A stretch of DNA of 64,000 nucleotides from the NCBI RefSeq assembly GCF_008704795.1, contig NZ_CP023690.1:4412501-4476500 (forward strand). Direction: 5' to 3'. The stretch's first letter is position 1, and the number at the start of each line of letters is the position of its first letter. The position numbers and the translations under genes are program-made. Shown here in pieces: positions 53,488 to 62,111 of this stretch. The notes under the pieces are model-generated. The model was not told the origin of the DNA. It searched no databases and was given only the letters and a program-made list of their open reading frames with translations. This DNA comes from Streptomyces spectabilis. GTDB lineage: Bacteria; Actinomycetota; Actinomycetes; Streptomycetales; Streptomycetaceae.

Positions 53488-53668
53488 TTGCCTGCCACCT
53501 CCCCGTACCCGGCCGCCGTTCCACAGCGGCCTCGTGCAGCGTCTCACCACCGAGCCGCTCGGGCGGCACGCACCCTGATTCTTCCTGTCCCGGGCGATGG
53601 TTGCGAACCCGGGGCAACATCGGGATGTTTACGGACAAAAGCCGCGCAAGGGTACTGGATGGGGGACT

Positions 53669-54463
53669 TCAGTCCTGGAGGATGCCGAATGTCGCCCCTT
53701 GGTTGTCGACGAGCACGGCCACCCTGCCGTACCGCATGTCGAACGGCTCGGTCCGCACCCGCCCGCCGAGACGTCGTGCCGCGGCGGCCGTCGCGTCGCA
53801 GTCCGCCACGCTGAAGTAGCTGAGGAAGTGCGCGGGCATCTCCGCGGGCACGGCGCCCGACATCACGGCGCGGCCCCCGACCGCGGTCCCGGGCCCGGCC
53901 TCGGCGCCCTCCGGCGACCAGATGCGGAATTCCTCACTGCCGACCTCGCCACCGACATCGCCGCCGACCTCGACGTCGTCGACGCCGTACGCGAAGACGG
54001 ACTCGTAGAACGGGTCCACGGCACTCTTGTCGCGTACGTACACCTCGGTCCAGCAGTAGGCGCCCGGCTCCCGGAGCCTGCCGAAGCCGTGGTGGCTCCC
54101 CGCCTGCCAGAGGCCGAAGACCGCGCCCTCGGGGTCGGTCACGAGCCCCATCGTGCCGAAGGGACCCACCGGCACCGGCTCCGTGATCACCTGCCCGCCC
54201 GCGGCCGTGACCCGGGCGGCGGCCGTGGCCGCGTCGGGCGTCGCCAGATAGACCGTCCAGGTGGTCGGCATGCGGCCGTCGGGCTTGGCGGCGAGCGCGG
54301 CGACCGGCTCACCGTCGAGCAGCGCCTGGGTGTAGTGCCCGTACTCGGCGCCCGCGCCCTCGTCGAAGGTCCACCCGAAGAGCTCACCGTAGAAACGCTT
54401 GCCGCCCTCCACGTCGGGCAGCATCGCGTCCACCCAGCAGGGGACGCCTTCCGCGAATTCCAT
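53669..54463 (-). CDS. kbpA: Double VOC-domain protein, probable KbpA (AfsK-binding protein)
   Basis: 264 residues from ATG 54463 (GAGGAAACGG upstream). Two glyoxalase modules, each with F-Y-G-E-L-F-G-W or F-Y-E-S-V-F-A-Y and a second-strand D-P-E-G-A-V-F-G-L-W motif, as in proteins annotated as Cfp30B-like hydroxylases. KbpA of S. coelicolor (about 252 residues, encoded just upstream of afsK) binds AfsK and inhibits its autophosphorylation. Position and length fit; the symbol rests on these. Confidence 0.7.
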   Translation of the reverse strand: MEFAEGVPCWVDAMLPDVEGGKRFYGELFGWTFDEGAGAEYGHYTQALLDGEPVAALAAKPDGRMPTTWTVYLATPDAATAAARVTAAGGQVITEPVPVGPFGTMGLVTDPEGAVFGLWQAGSHHGFGRLREPGAYCWTEVYVRDKSAVDPFYESVFAYGVDDVEVGGDVGGEVGSEEFRIWSPEGAEAGPGTAVGGRAVMSGAVPAEMPAHFLSYFSVADCDATAAAARRLGGRVRTEPFDMRYGRVAVLVDNQGATFGILQD

Positions 54464-54738
54464 AGAACCGTTTCCTCAGCTCCTGCCGCGGCGCTTGCCG
54501 TCGGCCCGCCCGGAAGGCCTTCCTATGGCTTCCGTCACAGTCAAGCTAACCGCACGGCCGGGACCGCGCAGCCCATCGAATCGAACATGCGTCCCATTCA
54601 TTTCGGACGGCGCGCACCTCCCCTCACGGGCGCCCTCCGGCGCACTCAGAACCCTCTCCAGCGCCCCTGTGCCACCGCTCCAACCCCATTTGCACTCGGT
54701 CGAATCGCGCTCCGATCACCCCTCGGTAAGCTGACGGC

Positions 54739-55386
54739 ATGACAGGACAGGTACGAACCGTCGACGGCCGAGTGGCCGGTCGACGCGGTCAGGCGACACG
54801 TCAGAAACTGCTCGACTGCCTGAGCGAGATGCTCAGCTCCTCCCCCTACCGCGACGTGAAGGTCATCGATGTCGCCCGGAAGGCGGGCACTTCACCGGCG
54901 ACGTTCTACCAGTACTTCCCGGACGTCGAAGGCGCGGTCCTGGAGATCGCCGAGCAAATGGCCACCGAGGGCGCGGAGTTGACCCACCTCCTGGAGGGCC
55001 GCTCCTGGGTCGGCAAGGCAGCCTTGCAGACGTCGCAGGACCTCGTCGACGGCTTCCTGGAGTTCTGGCGGAAGAACGACGCGATCCTCCGGGTGGTCGA
55101 CCTGGGCGCCGCCGAGGGCGACAAGCGCTTCTACAAGATCCGGATGAAGATCCTGAACTCGGTGAACAACTCCCTTGCGGACACCGTCAAGGAGCTCCAG
55201 TCCAAGGGCAAGGTCGACAAGGACGTGAGCCCCGCCGCGATGGCCGGCTCGCTGGTGGCGATGCTCGCCGCGGTGGCGTCCCATCAGCGCGGATTCCAGA
55301 CATGGGGCGTCAAACAGGCCGAACTGAAGCCGAATCTGGCCGTGTTGGTCCATATGGGCGTCACGGGCAAGAAGCCCACGAAGTAA
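54739..55386 (+). CDS. TetR-family regulator upstream of the afsK locus
   Basis: 215 residues from ATG 54739. TetR helix-turn-helix A-R-K-A-G-T-S-P-A-T-F-Y-Q-Y-F-P-D-V-E preceded by R-R-G-Q-A-T-R-Q-K-L-L. The ligand domain is helical with F-L-E-F-W-R-K-N and no catalytic features. It lies inside the stretch carrying the 17-bp operators, flanked on the right by the acyl-CoA dehydrogenase cluster, and so is a candidate for their repressor. Its own upstream region lacks the operator, so the link is inference. Confidence 0.9.
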   Translation: MTGQVRTVDGRVAGRRGQATRQKLLDCLSEMLSSSPYRDVKVIDVARKAGTSPATFYQYFPDVEGAVLEIAEQMATEGAELTHLLEGRSWVGKAALQTSQDLVDGFLEFWRKNDAILRVVDLGAAEGDKRFYKIRMKILNSVNNSLADTVKELQSKGKVDKDVSPAAMAGSLVAMLAAVASHQRGFQTWGVKQAELKPNLAVLVHMGVTGKKPTK

Positions 55387-55498
55387 CGGCCGCGGCCCCT
55401 CACGTCCTGTCACCCCGGCGCGGTCACACCGGGCCGCGCCGCACGGGGCTGCGCCCCCTTTCCCCTTGCCTCCGTTCTCGGCGCCTCGCGCCTCGACC

Positions 55499-55993
55499 TC
55501 ACCCGCCGGACGGGCCTTCCGTCCGGCGTTCGAGGCGGAATATCCGGATCTCCCGGTCCACCCGCTTCTGGTACGCCGCGTACGGCGGCCAGAACTCCAG
55601 GGCCGCCGCCCAGGCGCGGGCCCGCTCGTCGCCCGTGAGCAGCCGGGCCCGCACCGGCACGTCCCGGCCCCGCCAGCTGATCTCCGCCTCCGGGTGGGCC
55701 AGCAGATTGGCGGTCCACGCGGGGTGGGCGGGGCGCCCGAAGTTGGAGCCGACCAGCAGCCAACCGCCCTCCCGCCACTCCACACAGGCCAGCGGCGTCC
55801 GCCGCGCGAGTCCGCTTCTGGCACCCCGCGCCGTGAGCACGAGCCCCGGCAGCATGCGCGCGCTCAGCAGCACCCTTCCGCGCGTGAGCCGGTGCACCGC
55901 GCGGTCCACGGCGGGCACCACGTGCGGGGCGACCCGGGCGAAGGCGCGGGTCGCCGACACCCTCCGTACGAACCGGACGCCGGGCGCGGCCAT
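55499..55993 (-). CDS. Deazaflavin (F420)-dependent nitroreductase-family protein
   Basis: 164 residues from ATG 55993. Ddn-like split-barrel pattern: L-L-T/L-T-A-R-G-A-R-S-G, R-R-T-P-L-A-C, G-G-W-L-L-V-G-S-N-F-G-R-P-A-H-P-A-W and N-L-L-A-H-P-E-A. These enzymes use reduced F420, made with the help of fbiC in this window. TGATG overlap with the acyl-CoA dehydrogenase means one operon. Confidence 0.88.
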   Translation of the reverse strand: MAAPGVRFVRRVSATRAFARVAPHVVPAVDRAVHRLTRGRVLLSARMLPGLVLTARGARSGLARRTPLACVEWREGGWLLVGSNFGRPAHPAWTANLLAHPEAEISWRGRDVPVRARLLTGDERARAWAAALEFWPPYAAYQKRVDREIRIFRLERRTEGPSGG

Positions 55994-57231
55994 CAGACCG
56001 CCACCCGCGCGGACGCCACGGCGTCGGCCTGCCCCGTGAACAGTCCGGCGCGTTCGGCCGCGTACGCCCGCAGCCGGTGCGCGGGGCCGAAGAGCAGCTC
56101 GTCGCCCGACGCCCGTTTGAAGAACAGGTGCGCGTCGTGCTCCCAGGTGAAGCCGATCCCGCCGTGCAGCTGGACGGCCTCCGACGCCGCCGTCCGCAGC
56201 GCGTCGAGGGCACACGCGAGCGCGATCCCCGCGACGGGCTCGGGCGTCACCCCCTCCAGGCCCGGCGGAACCGCCGCGCCCGCCGCCCACGCCGCGTAGT
56301 ACGCCGCGGAGCGCGCCGCGCACACCGCCACGTACACGTCCGCGAGGCGGTGCTTCACCGCCTGGAACGATCCGACCGGGCGGCCGAACTGCTCGCGCTC
56401 CTTGACGTGTCCGAGGGTGCGCGCGAGCGCCTCGTCCGCGGCGCCGACGGCCTCGGCGGCGAGCACCGCGGCGGCCCGCTCCCCCACGTCCGCGAGGGCG
56501 GGGAGCACGTCGTCGCCCGCGCCTTCACCCAGCAACTCCGCCTCTACGTCCCGGAGTTCGAGACGGGCCCGGGCGCGCGTCTCGTCGAGGGCGGTCCGCC
56601 GGGTGCGGACGAGCCCGGGGGCTTCGCCGCGTACGAGGAACAGCAGGGTCCGCGAGCGGGCGAAGCCGCCGGTGTGCGCGGCGACGAGCAGCAGCCCCGC
56701 GCTGTGCCCGTCGAGGACCTGGTCCACCTGTCCGTACAGCCGCCAGGAGCCGGTGGCGGCGGTGGCCTGGACGCCGCCCGCGCGGCCGCCGCCCGCCCAG
56801 GCGCCGCCGTTGTCGCCGGTGAGGCCGAGCGCGGCGCCGAGCGCCGCCCCGGGCACGGCGAGGGCGGCCGTGAGGTCGCCGGACGCGACCCGGGGCAGGA
56901 GCGCGGCGCGCTGCCCATCGGTGCCGAGGCGGAGCAGCAGCGGCGCGGCGAGCACGGCGGTGGCGAACAGCGGCGACGGGGCGAGCGTCCGGCCCAGCTC
57001 CTCCCCGGCCAGGGCGAGTTCGGTGACCCCGCAGCCCGCACCGCCGTACTCCTCGGGCAGCGCGAGCCCGGACAGGCCGAGCCGCCCCGCGAGGGCGCCC
57101 CAGAGCGCGGCGTCGTACCCGGCGGGGGTGCGTACGGCGGCGCGGACCCCGTCGGCGGCCCGGCGCTTGGTGACGACCTCGCGCACGGCGCGGCGGATCT
57201 CGTCCTGCTCCACTGTGCAGGCGGCGTCCAT
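55993..57231 (-). CDS. Acyl-CoA dehydrogenase, FadE-type
   Basis: 412 residues from ATG 57231. FAD acyl-CoA dehydrogenase pattern: L-P-E-E-Y-G-G-A-G, R-E-Q-F-G-R-P-V-G-S-F-Q-A-V-K-H and E-A-V-Q-L-H-G-G-I-G-F-T-W-E. The usual catalytic Glu position in the C-terminal domain reads D-A-H-L-F-F-K-R-A, as in steroid-side-chain FadE subunits that work as heteromers. The C-terminal domain is otherwise short for a lone enzyme. Operator 57263 is 32 bases upstream. Confidence 0.87.
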   Translation of the reverse strand: MDAACTVEQDEIRRAVREVVTKRRAADGVRAAVRTPAGYDAALWGALAGRLGLSGLALPEEYGGAGCGVTELALAGEELGRTLAPSPLFATAVLAAPLLLRLGTDGQRAALLPRVASGDLTAALAVPGAALGAALGLTGDNGGAWAGGGRAGGVQATAATGSWRLYGQVDQVLDGHSAGLLLVAAHTGGFARSRTLLFLVRGEAPGLVRTRRTALDETRARARLELRDVEAELLGEGAGDDVLPALADVGERAAAVLAAEAVGAADEALARTLGHVKEREQFGRPVGSFQAVKHRLADVYVAVCAARSAAYYAAWAAGAAVPPGLEGVTPEPVAGIALACALDALRTAASEAVQLHGGIGFTWEHDAHLFFKRASGDELLFGPAHRLRAYAAERAGLFTGQADAVASARVAV

Positions 57232-57262
57232 CGGCGGGCTCCTCCCCGGGCGGCACACCCGT

Positions 57263-57279
57263 ATCTGACGAACCGTCAC
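57263..57279. promoter_or_regulatory. Regulon operator upstream of acyl-CoA dehydrogenase
   Basis: TCTGACG-AAC-CGTCACG, two mismatches in the right arm, 32 bases before the acyl-CoA dehydrogenase start. A second site for the divergent thiolase is 79 bases away. Confidence 0.7.
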
Positions 57280-57357
57280 GTGCGGCGACGGGCCGACATG
57301 TTAGGACCGCGAGGGACAGATGCCCAGGCCCGCGACGGCCTCCCGCCGCCCGGGTCG

Positions 57358-57374
57358 TCTGATGTACCGTCAGA
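57358..57374. promoter_or_regulatory. Regulon operator abutting the thiolase start codon
   Basis: TCTGATG-TAC-CGTCAGA ends three bases before ATG 57378. No ribosome site fits in that space, so the thiolase mRNA may be leaderless, or the true start lies further in. Confidence 0.75.
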
Positions 57375-57377
57375 TCC

Positions 57378-58562
57378 ATGCCGAGCCCCTCGCGCACAGG
57401 AACCCGCAAGGTCGCCGTCGTGGGGGTCGCCCTCGCCGACTGCGGCCGCGTGGACGACGCCACGCCCTACGCCCTGCACGCCCAGGCCGCCCGGCGCGCG
57501 CTCGCCGACGCCGGGCTCGGCCGGGACGCCGTGGACGGGCTCGCCTCCGCGGGCCTCGGCACGCTCGCACCCGTCGAGGTCGCGGAGTATCTGGGCCTCC
57601 GCCCGCGCTGGGTGGACTCCACCGCCGTGGGCGGCGCCACCTGGGAGGTCATGGCGGCGCACGCGGCGGACGCGATCGCGGCGGGGCACGCCAACGCCGT
57701 CCTGCTCGTGTACGGCTCGACGGCGCGCGCGGACGTCAGGGCGGGCCGCCGCACGGGCAACCTGTCCTTCGGGGCGCGCGGCCCCCTCCAGTTCGAGGTC
57801 CCCTACGGGCACTCGCTGATCGCCAAGTACGCGATGGCGGCCCGGCGCCACATGCACGAGTACGGCACCACGCTCGAGCAGCTCGCGTCCGTGGCCGTGC
57901 AGGCGCGGGCCAACGCGGCGACCAACCCGGAGGCGATGCACCGCGCGCCGATCACGGTCGACGACGTGCTCGGCGGGCCCATGATCGCCGACCCGTTCAC
58001 CAGGCTGCACTGCTGTCTGCGCTCCGACGGCGGCTGCGCGGTCCTGCTCGCGGCCGAGGACCTCGTGCGCGACTGCGCGCCCCGGCCCGTCTGGGTCCTC
58101 GGCACCGGCGAGCACGTCTCGCACACCGCCATGTCCGAGTGGCGGGACTTCACCGTCTCCCCCGCGGCCGTCAGCGGGCGGCTCGCCTTCGAGCGGGCCG
58201 GGGTGCGGCCCGCCGACATCGACGTGGCGCAGATCTACGACGCCTTCACCTATATGACCCTGGTGACGCTTGAGGACCTCGGGTTCTGCGCGAAGGGCGA
58301 GGGCGGCGCGTTCGTGGAGAAGGGGCGCCTTCTGCGGGGCGGCGAGCTGCCGACCAACACCGACGGCGGCGGGCTCTCCGCCCAGCACCCCGGCATGCGC
58401 GGCCTGTTCCTGCTCGTGGAGGCGGTGCGGCAGCTGCGCGGCGACGCGGGCGAGGCCCGCCAGGTCCGGGGCCCGAACGGCCGCCTCCCCCAACTGGCGG
58501 TGGCATCGGGCACAGGCGGCTGGTTCTGCTCATCGGGAACGGTGGTCCTAGGCCGCGACTGA
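57378..58562 (+). CDS. Lipid-transfer thiolase (Ltp2-like), second copy
   Basis: 394 residues from ATG 57378. Same fold as 46602: D-V-A-Q-I-Y-D-A-F near residue 282 and N-T-D-G-G-G-L-S near 329. The nucleophile position has A-T-W in place of S-C-A, so this copy lacks the thiolase Cys, consistent with retro-aldol chemistry rather than thiolysis. Its presumed DUF35 partner is not adjacent but at 60071, and is expressed from its own operator. No Shine-Dalgarno sequence precedes the ATG. Confidence 0.88.
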   Translation: MPSPSRTGTRKVAVVGVALADCGRVDDATPYALHAQAARRALADAGLGRDAVDGLASAGLGTLAPVEVAEYLGLRPRWVDSTAVGGATWEVMAAHAADAIAAGHANAVLLVYGSTARADVRAGRRTGNLSFGARGPLQFEVPYGHSLIAKYAMAARRHMHEYGTTLEQLASVAVQARANAATNPEAMHRAPITVDDVLGGPMIADPFTRLHCCLRSDGGCAVLLAAEDLVRDCAPRPVWVLGTGEHVSHTAMSEWRDFTVSPAAVSGRLAFERAGVRPADIDVAQIYDAFTYMTLVTLEDLGFCAKGEGGAFVEKGRLLRGGELPTNTDGGGLSAQHPGMRGLFLLVEAVRQLRGDAGEARQVRGPNGRLPQLAVASGTGGWFCSSGTVVLGRD

Positions 58563-58578
58563 GCGGGCCGGACGGGAG

Positions 58579-58630
58579 CGCCCCGAAGGGGCGCGGGGAA
58601 CTGCGCGCCCAGCCAGGACGAACCCGCAGG
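58579..58630 (-). repeat. Dispersed Streptomyces intergenic repeat, copy B
   Basis: Reverse-oriented twin of 10928-10979 (about 48 of 52 positions the same), including the GCGCCCC-GAA-GGGGCGC hairpin 16 bases after the thiolase stop, where it may act as terminator. Confidence 0.8.
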
Positions 58631-58724
58631 CGATCGACGGCAAGGCACCGCAGAGCCTGCGGAGGCGGCCGGCGTATCGGGAGGGGGGAGGTGATCGAGG
58701 GGCCCGTGGGCGCACAATCGAGCC

Positions 58725-59393
58725 ATGACGACGACGGACGGCTTTCGCGACCTGCTCAGATCCCAGAAGGTGTGGGACACCGAACTCCCCGTCTTCGACC
58801 CGGCGGCCGCACCCGACGCACCGCTCGGCCTCTTCCACCGCTGGTTCGCCGAGGCGGTGGCCGCGGGACAGGCCGAGCCGCACACCATGACCCTGGCGAC
58901 CTCGGACGAGGCGGGCCGCGCCGACGCGCGCACCGTCATGCTGCACGACGCCGACGCCGCGGGCTGGCACTTCGCCTCGCACGACATCAGCCGCAAGGGC
59001 CGCCAGCTCGCGCGCGTGCCGCACGCGGCCCTGCACTTCTACTGGCCCGCCCAGGCCCGCCAGATCCGGCTGCGCGGCCCGGTCGCCGTCGCCCCGCACG
59101 CCGAGGCCCTCGCGGACCTGCACGCCCGGACGACGGGGGCGCTCGCCGCGGCGCTCGTCGGACACCAGAGCGAAGTCCTCGGCTCGCGCGCCGAGTTGAC
59201 GCGGGCGTCGGAGGCCGCCTGGGAGCGGGCGGCGGAGCGACCGGACGCCGACGCGCCGAGCTGGACACTGTACGTACTGGCCCCCGATGAGGTGGAGTTC
59301 TTCCAAGGGGACGCCCGACGGCGGCACGTACGCCTCCGGTACCGGGCGGGGGACCAACAGGGGGGCTGGCTGAGGGAGTTGCTGTGGCCGTGA
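58725..59393 (+). CDS. PdxH-like pyridoxine/pyridoxamine 5'-phosphate oxidase family protein
   Basis: 222 residues from ATG 58725. FMN split-barrel pattern: M-T-L-A-T-S-D, A-R-T-V-M-L-H-D, W-H-F-A-S-H-D-I-S-R-K-G and R-Q-I-R-L-R-G-P-V, with the C-terminal P-N-P oxidase tail R-L-R-Y-R-A-G. Would oxidise pyridoxine or pyridoxamine phosphate to PLP, but the length and divergence leave room for another flavin-dependent role. Overlaps the acetyltransferase gene by ten bases. Confidence 0.82.
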   Translation: MTTTDGFRDLLRSQKVWDTELPVFDPAAAPDAPLGLFHRWFAEAVAAGQAEPHTMTLATSDEAGRADARTVMLHDADAAGWHFASHDISRKGRQLARVPHAALHFYWPAQARQIRLRGPVAVAPHAEALADLHARTTGALAAALVGHQSEVLGSRAELTRASEAAWERAAERPDADAPSWTLYVLAPDEVEFFQGDARRRHVRLRYRAGDQQGGWLRELLWP

Positions 59394-59908
59394 CCGAAGA
59401 GGAAGGCCTGACCGGAGAAGGCGCCGGTCCCGTGCTGCGCCCCGCCCGCGCGGAGGACGCCGCCGCGGTCGCCGCGATCTGGCACGCGGGCTGGAGCGAC
59501 GGCCATCTGGGGCACGTGCCGGAGGCGCTCCTCACGGTCCGCACCCCGCAGTCGTTCGTGCTGCGCGCCCCGCGCCGCGTCGACGACACGGTGGTCGCGC
59601 TCGTCGGCGGGGTGCACGCCGGGTTCGTGATGGTGGTCGACGACGAGGTCGAGCAGGTCTACGTGGCCGCCGCGCACCGGGGCACGGGCGTGGCCGCGGC
59701 CCTGCTCGCCGAGGCCGAGCGCGTGGTCGCCGCCAAGGGCCACCGGCGCGCCTGGCTCGCGGTCGTCGACGGCAACGCCCGCGCGCGGCGCTTCTACGAA
59801 CGCCACGGCTGGCGCGACGAGGGCCTCTTCGAATACCTGGCCGCGAGCGCCACAGGACCCATCCGCGTCCCGTGCCACCGCTATGTGAAACAGGTCGCCG
59901 CGCCGTAG
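59384..59908 (+). CDS. GNAT-family N-acetyltransferase
   Basis: 174 residues from GTG 59384 (GGGAG upstream; GTG 59390 is an alternative). GNAT core with V-E-Q-V-Y-V-A-A-A-H-R-G-T-G-V-A-A-A-L (acetyl-CoA binding) and N-A-R-A-R-R-F-Y-E-R-H-G-W. Coupled to the preceding oxidase gene; substrate unknown. Confidence 0.88.
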   Translation: MAVTEEEGLTGEGAGPVLRPARAEDAAAVAAIWHAGWSDGHLGHVPEALLTVRTPQSFVLRAPRRVDDTVVALVGGVHAGFVMVVDDEVEQVYVAAAHRGTGVAAALLAEAERVVAAKGHRRAWLAVVDGNARARRFYERHGWRDEGLFEYLAASATGPIRVPCHRYVKQVAAP

Positions 59909-59944
59909 CCACCGGGCTGCGGACCGGCCTCATCGGCCTTCGGC

Positions 59945-59970
59945 CTCGTCCTCAAGCGCCGGACGGGCTG
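59945..59970 (+). repeat. Dispersed Streptomyces intergenic repeat (GTCCGGCG type), copy 2
   Basis: Inverse of 34828-34852: CTCGTCCTCAAGCGCCGGAC and GGGCTG. It lies 37 bases after the acetyltransferase stop. Confidence 0.7.
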
Positions 59971-60060
59971 AATGGCGCCAGTGCGGACCGGACCCTGTCC
60001 GCGGGCCGACACGGGACGGCCGACCCGCGCCGGAGCCCTGCCGGCCCGTCCGGCCCCGGA

Positions 60061-60078
60061 CGGGCTGAATTCAGCCCG
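60061..60078 (-). terminator. Perfect 18-bp palindrome over the DUF35 stop codon
   Basis: CGGGCTGAATTCAGCCCG is fully self-complementary and contains the stop codon of the leftward DUF35 gene. It could form a hairpin that ends that transcript, though a loop-free palindrome can also be a protein site. Confidence 0.5.
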
Positions 60079-60493
60079 GTTCGAACACCGGCACCGCCAG
60101 GCCCTCCGCCGCCTCGCGGAAGGCGACGCGCAGCTCCATGCCGATCCGCAGGTCCCGCTCCGGGCAGCGGACGACCTCGGTCATCATCCGCGGGCCCTCC
60201 GCGAGGTCGACGACGGCGGCGACGTACGGCACGCGCGCGTCGAAGGGCGGCAGGTCGTTGCGGTGGACGACGGACCAGGTGTAGAGCGTGGCGCGGCCGC
60301 GGGACGGCTCCCAGGTGACGTCCTCGCTCCAGCAGTGCGGGCAGAACTCGCGCGGGTAGTGGTGCGCGCGCCCGCAGCCGGGCGCGCGGCAGCGGCGGAT
60401 CAGCAGCAGCCCCTCGGCGGCCGCGTCCCAGTAGGTCCGGGTGAAGGCGTCAACTTCGGGGAGGTCGGAGCGGGGTCGTCCGTCGCCCGTCAT
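60071..60493 (-). CDS. DUF35 Zn-ribbon/OB-fold acyl-CoA-binding protein, second copy
   Basis: 140 residues from ATG 60493. Zinc ribbon C-R-A-P-G-C-G and C-P-H-C near residues 35-54, then an OB-fold with V-P-Y-V-A-A-V-V-D-L. By family it should partner the thiolase at 57378. Operator 60574 lies 81 bases upstream. Confidence 0.88.
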   Translation of the reverse strand: MTGDGRPRSDLPEVDAFTRTYWDAAAEGLLLIRRCRAPGCGRAHHYPREFCPHCWSEDVTWEPSRGRATLYTWSVVHRNDLPPFDARVPYVAAVVDLAEGPRMMTEVVRCPERDLRIGMELRVAFREAAEGLAVPVFEPG

Positions 60494-60573
60494 CGGCCGG
60501 GGCGTGCGGTGCCGCTGGGGCGGTGGGTGTCCATGCGGGAATCTCTCCTGATCAGCGGGGCCGAAGAGGCGTA

Positions 60574-60590
60574 ACTGATGGGGTGTCAGT
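60574..60590. promoter_or_regulatory. Regulon operator upstream of the second DUF35 gene
   Basis: ACTGATG-GGG-TGTCAGT, the weakest copy (two arm mismatches), 81 bases before the DUF35 start. Confidence 0.55.
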
Positions 60591-60661
60591 TCAGCGCAAC
60601 GGTCAGGCCGCGCGCAAGAGGCCGTCGTACGTGATCAATTCGCAACCGGTTTCGGACTTGT

Positions 60662-60682
60662 CCGTCACCCATCAAGTGACGG
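60662..60682. promoter_or_regulatory. Inverted repeat upstream of the flavin monooxygenase
   Basis: CCGTCAC-N7-GTGACGG, perfect arms, 19 bases before the ATG at 60701. It uses the same GTCA/TGAC core as the regulon operator but with arms reversed and a wider spacer, so it may be a different site. Confidence 0.5.
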
Positions 60683-60700
60683 CGTGGCTACTCTCCCGTC

Positions 60701-61894
60701 ATGGCCGACTCGAACCCACCGCCCCCCAGCACCGACCGGCCCCTCCCGGAGAGACCAGGGCCGGTCCGCCCCGTGTACGTCATCGGCGGCGGCCCCGGCG
60801 GCCTCGCCGTCGCGGCCGCGCTGCGCGCACGCGGCGTACGCGCCGTGGTGCTTGAGAAGTCCGACCGCGTCGGCGCGTCCTGGCGCGGCCACTACGACCG
60901 CCTCCGGCTGCACACCACGCGCCGCCTCTCCGCGCTGCCCGGCCTCGCGATGCCGCGCTCGTTCGGCCGCTGGGTCCGCAGGGACGACGTGGTCCGCTAT
61001 CTGGAGAAGTACGCGGAGCACCACGAACTGGACGTCGTCACCGGCGTCGAGGTGACCCGCCTGGAGCGCACGGCCGACGACGACGGCTGGCTCCTGCGGG
61101 CCACCGGAGGGCGCGAGCTGACCGGCCGCGCGGTGATCGTCGCCACCGGCTACAACCACACCCCGCACGTCCCCGACTGGCCCGGCGCCGACACCTTCCC
61201 CGGCGACCTCCGGCACGCCTCCGCCTACCGCGACCCCACCCCCTACGCCGGCCAGGACGTCCTCGTCGTCGGCGTCGGCAACACGGGCGCGGAGATCGCC
61301 GTCGACCTCGCGGAGGGCGGCGCCGCCCGCGTCCGCCTCGCCGTGCGCACCGCGCCGCACATCGTGCGCCGCTCCACCGCGGGCTGGCCCGCGCAGCGCT
61401 CCGGCATCCTGTGCCGCAGGCTGCCGGTGCCGGTCGTCGACCGGCTCGGCCGCGCCATCGCCCGCGTCAGCGTGCCCGACCTGTCCGCGCACGGCCTGCC
61501 GCGCCCCGCGACCGGCCTGTACTCGCGCGCCCGAGACGGCGCCATCCCGGTGCAGGACGTCGGGCTCATCGACGCGGTGCGCGCGGGCCGGGTCGAACCC
61601 GTCGCCGCCGTCGAGTCCTTCGAGGGCGGCAAGGTGCTCCTCGCCGACGGCAGCCGCGTCGGGCCCGACGCCGTCATCGCCGCCACCGGCTACCGCCGCG
61701 CCCTGGAGCCCCTCCTCGGCCACCTCGGCGTCCTCGACGCGCGCGGCCGCCCCCGCGCGCACGGCCCGCGCACCGCCCCCGAGGCCCCGGACCTGTACTT
61801 CACCGGCTTCACCAACCCCATCAGCGGAATGCTGCGGGAGCTGGCGAGGGACGCGGGCCGGATCGCCCGCGCAGTGGCGCGGTCCGCGGCCTAG
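60701..61894 (+). CDS. Flavin-containing monooxygenase (YUCCA/Baeyer-Villiger-like)
   Basis: 397 residues from ATG 60701. Two dinucleotide loops: FAD site I-G-G-G-P-G-G-L-A at about 28-36 and NADPH site V-G-V-G-N-T-G-A near 189, with A-T-G-Y-N-H-T-P-H-V-P and a C-terminal F-T-G-F-T-N-P-I-S-G. Such class B monooxygenases add oxygen to heteroatoms or ketones. Divergent from the DUF35 gene across the region with the operator at 60574. Confidence 0.9.
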   Translation: MADSNPPPPSTDRPLPERPGPVRPVYVIGGGPGGLAVAAALRARGVRAVVLEKSDRVGASWRGHYDRLRLHTTRRLSALPGLAMPRSFGRWVRRDDVVRYLEKYAEHHELDVVTGVEVTRLERTADDDGWLLRATGGRELTGRAVIVATGYNHTPHVPDWPGADTFPGDLRHASAYRDPTPYAGQDVLVVGVGNTGAEIAVDLAEGGAARVRLAVRTAPHIVRRSTAGWPAQRSGILCRRLPVPVVDRLGRAIARVSVPDLSAHGLPRPATGLYSRARDGAIPVQDVGLIDAVRAGRVEPVAAVESFEGGKVLLADGSRVGPDAVIAATGYRRALEPLLGHLGVLDARGRPRAHGPRTAPEAPDLYFTGFTNPISGMLRELARDAGRIARAVARSAA

Positions 61895-62087
61895 GCCTGG
61901 CCCCGGGCACCCGTACGCAACCGGCCAGTTGCCCGAGGCGCTCTTGGCAGGCGGTGGTTCGTACGGTTCGGTGGAAGGGCGGGTGCGCAACCGCCGCAGC
62001 GGCCCCACGCGCCCCGCCGGGCGGAGCCCTGCCGCGCGCCGGTCGCGGAGCCCGCCGCCCGCCACGGACTTTGCCCGCAGCCCCATT

Positions 62088-62104
62088 CCTGACAGGCCGT
62101 CAGT
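62088..62104. promoter_or_regulatory. Regulon operator, first of a tandem pair
   Basis: CCTGACA-GGC-CGTCAGT. Centre lies 24 bases from the centre of the next site. Confidence 0.68.
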
Positions 62105-62111
62105 TCAGTAA

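Noticed and set aside
50578..53814. A 1078-residue rightward frame across the repeat region and afsK
   Set aside because: It is antisense to afsK, and the part outside is low-complexity GC-rich repeat; no domain is visible.
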